From assembly GCA_030642005.1 (NCBI GenBank), contig DAOWOP010000150.1, positions 1 to 6,538 of the forward strand: a stretch of 6,538 nucleotides of DNA, in the 5' to 3' direction. This document shows positions 6,337 to 6,538 of this stretch, in pieces. Origin of the DNA: Planctomycetales bacterium (lineage in GTDB: Bacteria; Planctomycetota; Phycisphaerae; SM23-33). Below the pieces are notes generated by a model. That model saw only the letters and a list, made by a program, of their open reading frames with translations, was not told the origin of the DNA and searched no databases. Position 1 is the first letter of the stretch. Each line of letters begins with the position of its first letter. Made by a program: the position numbers and the translations under genes.

Positions 6337-6366
6337 ATTATAAATGTGGAGCAAGGCCCGTGCCAG
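6337..6366 (-). promoter_or_regulatory. Possible sigma-70 promoter of dnaK, overlapping the sigma-54-type site
   Basis: A perfect TATAAT (minus strand, 6342-6337) lies 18 bases after CTGGCA (6366-6361, four of six -35 consensus bases). Transcription would start near 6330, with a leader of about 44 bases. The -35 box coincides with the -24 element of the sigma-54-type match, so the two polymerase forms could not bind together. Confidence 0.45.
6350..6366 (-). promoter_or_regulatory. Sigma-54 (RpoN) consensus promoter upstream of dnaK
   Basis: The minus strand reads CTGGCACGGGCCTTGCT, which fits every position of the consensus YTGGCACG-N4-TTGCW, with the invariant GG (6364-6363) and GC (6352-6351) exactly 10 bases apart. 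It faces dnaK, and a start about 12 bases downstream would give a leader near 53 bases with the GGAGA site inside it. A sigma-54 promoter needs an enhancer-binding activator; two short palindromes just upstream are candidate sites. Use in vivo is inferred. Confidence 0.55.
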
Positions 6367-6376
6367 GCAGGTAACA

Positions 6377-6391
6377 TCTTGTATTGCAAGA
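6377..6391. promoter_or_regulatory. Palindrome TCTTG-N5-CAAGA upstream of the dnaK promoter
   Basis: A perfect 5-5-5 inverted repeat, 10 bases upstream of the -24 element. Its position suits a repressor or activator site. It does not match CIRCE (TTAGCACTC-N9-GAGTGCTAA). Short palindromes also arise by chance, so the role is uncertain. Confidence 0.3.
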
Positions 6392-6407
6392 GGTTAGAGA
6401 ATCGTCC

Positions 6408-6424
6408 GACATGGGTAATATGTC
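6408..6424. promoter_or_regulatory. Palindrome GACAT-N7-ATGTC upstream of dnaK
   Basis: A perfect 5-bp inverted repeat with a 7-base centre, about 42 bases upstream of the -24 element. Together with the palindrome at 6377-6391 it could form an activator or repressor region for dnaK. Supported only by symmetry and position. Confidence 0.25.
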
Positions 6425-6476
6425 AAATCGACCGTTTTCGGGACGTTTTTGTCTGGATTTGGCAGGTTATAAAAAA

Positions 6477-6522
6477 GCAGTCAGCAGTTAGCAGTCAGCG
6501 ATCAGCAATCAGCAATCAGCAA
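6477..6522. repeat. Degenerate 7-bp tandem repeat, six units plus a partial
   Basis: Units read GCAGTCA, GCAGTTA, GCAGTCA, GCGATCA, GCAATCA, GCAATCA and a partial GCAA. The left half favours GCAGTCA and the right half GCAATCA. The array lies upstream of the dnaK promoter and is flanked by A-rich sequence on both sides. A 7-base unit is not a multiple of three and no gene is seen across it, so it is best read as a non-coding minisatellite that may vary in copy number. It may continue as part of a longer intergenic region past the window edge. Confidence 0.85.
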
Positions 6523-6538
6523 AAGAAAAAACTGAACA

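Noticed and set aside
6300..6430. CIRCE or sigma-32 heat-shock control of dnaK
   Set aside because: No TTAGCACTC-N9-GAGTGCTAA element and no CTTGAA/CCCCAT-type promoter is present.
6477..6522. Possible CRISPR array
   Set aside because: The units are 7 bp and contiguous, with no spacers and no cas genes.

Overview
This window looks like a chromosomal piece of a GC-rich bacterium, most likely a planctomycete of the Phycisphaerae type. That assignment is an inference. It rests on the style of the secreted lipid-free protein with a Pro/Thr-rich PTTQP tail, the FAD_oxidored-type enzyme beside an IclR regulator (a pairing I associate with this phylum), and the general codon use. No rRNA, tRNA, CRISPR array or intact mobile element is visible.

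Layout on the + strand. The window opens inside purE (purine biosynthesis, about the last 103 codons), which overlaps by 4 bp a gene for an exported protein of unknown function (310-1629). A GC-rich hairpin with a short T-run closes this pair. Next comes a gene-free stretch of about 530 bp. It holds a 17-bp perfect inverted repeat, two further sets of inverted repeats that look like the debris of a small insertion or MITE-like element, and an orphan 13-bp terminator-like hairpin. It ends in the promoter of an IclR-family regulator (2157-2927, TTG start). The regulator overlaps by 11 bp an FAD-dependent oxidoreductase gene (2917-4323). The two almost certainly form one transcript, with the regulator probably controlling both through a GGAAA/TTTCC half-site array over its own promoter and ribosome binding site.

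On the - strand, converging on the oxidoreductase, is a complete dnaK (6286 to 4376) with no grpE or dnaJ visible beside it. Its upstream region carries a full match to the sigma-54 -24/-12 consensus, overlapping a good sigma-70 -10 box. No CIRCE element is seen. The window ends in a degenerate 7-bp tandem repeat.

Most genes are ordinary housekeeping or accessory metabolism. The points that most deserve a second look are the sigma-54-type promoter of dnaK, the 10-bp-phased operator in front of the IclR gene, the PurE fragment whose catalytic-loop histidine is replaced, and the repeat-rich intergenic region. I see no clear new multi-gene system.
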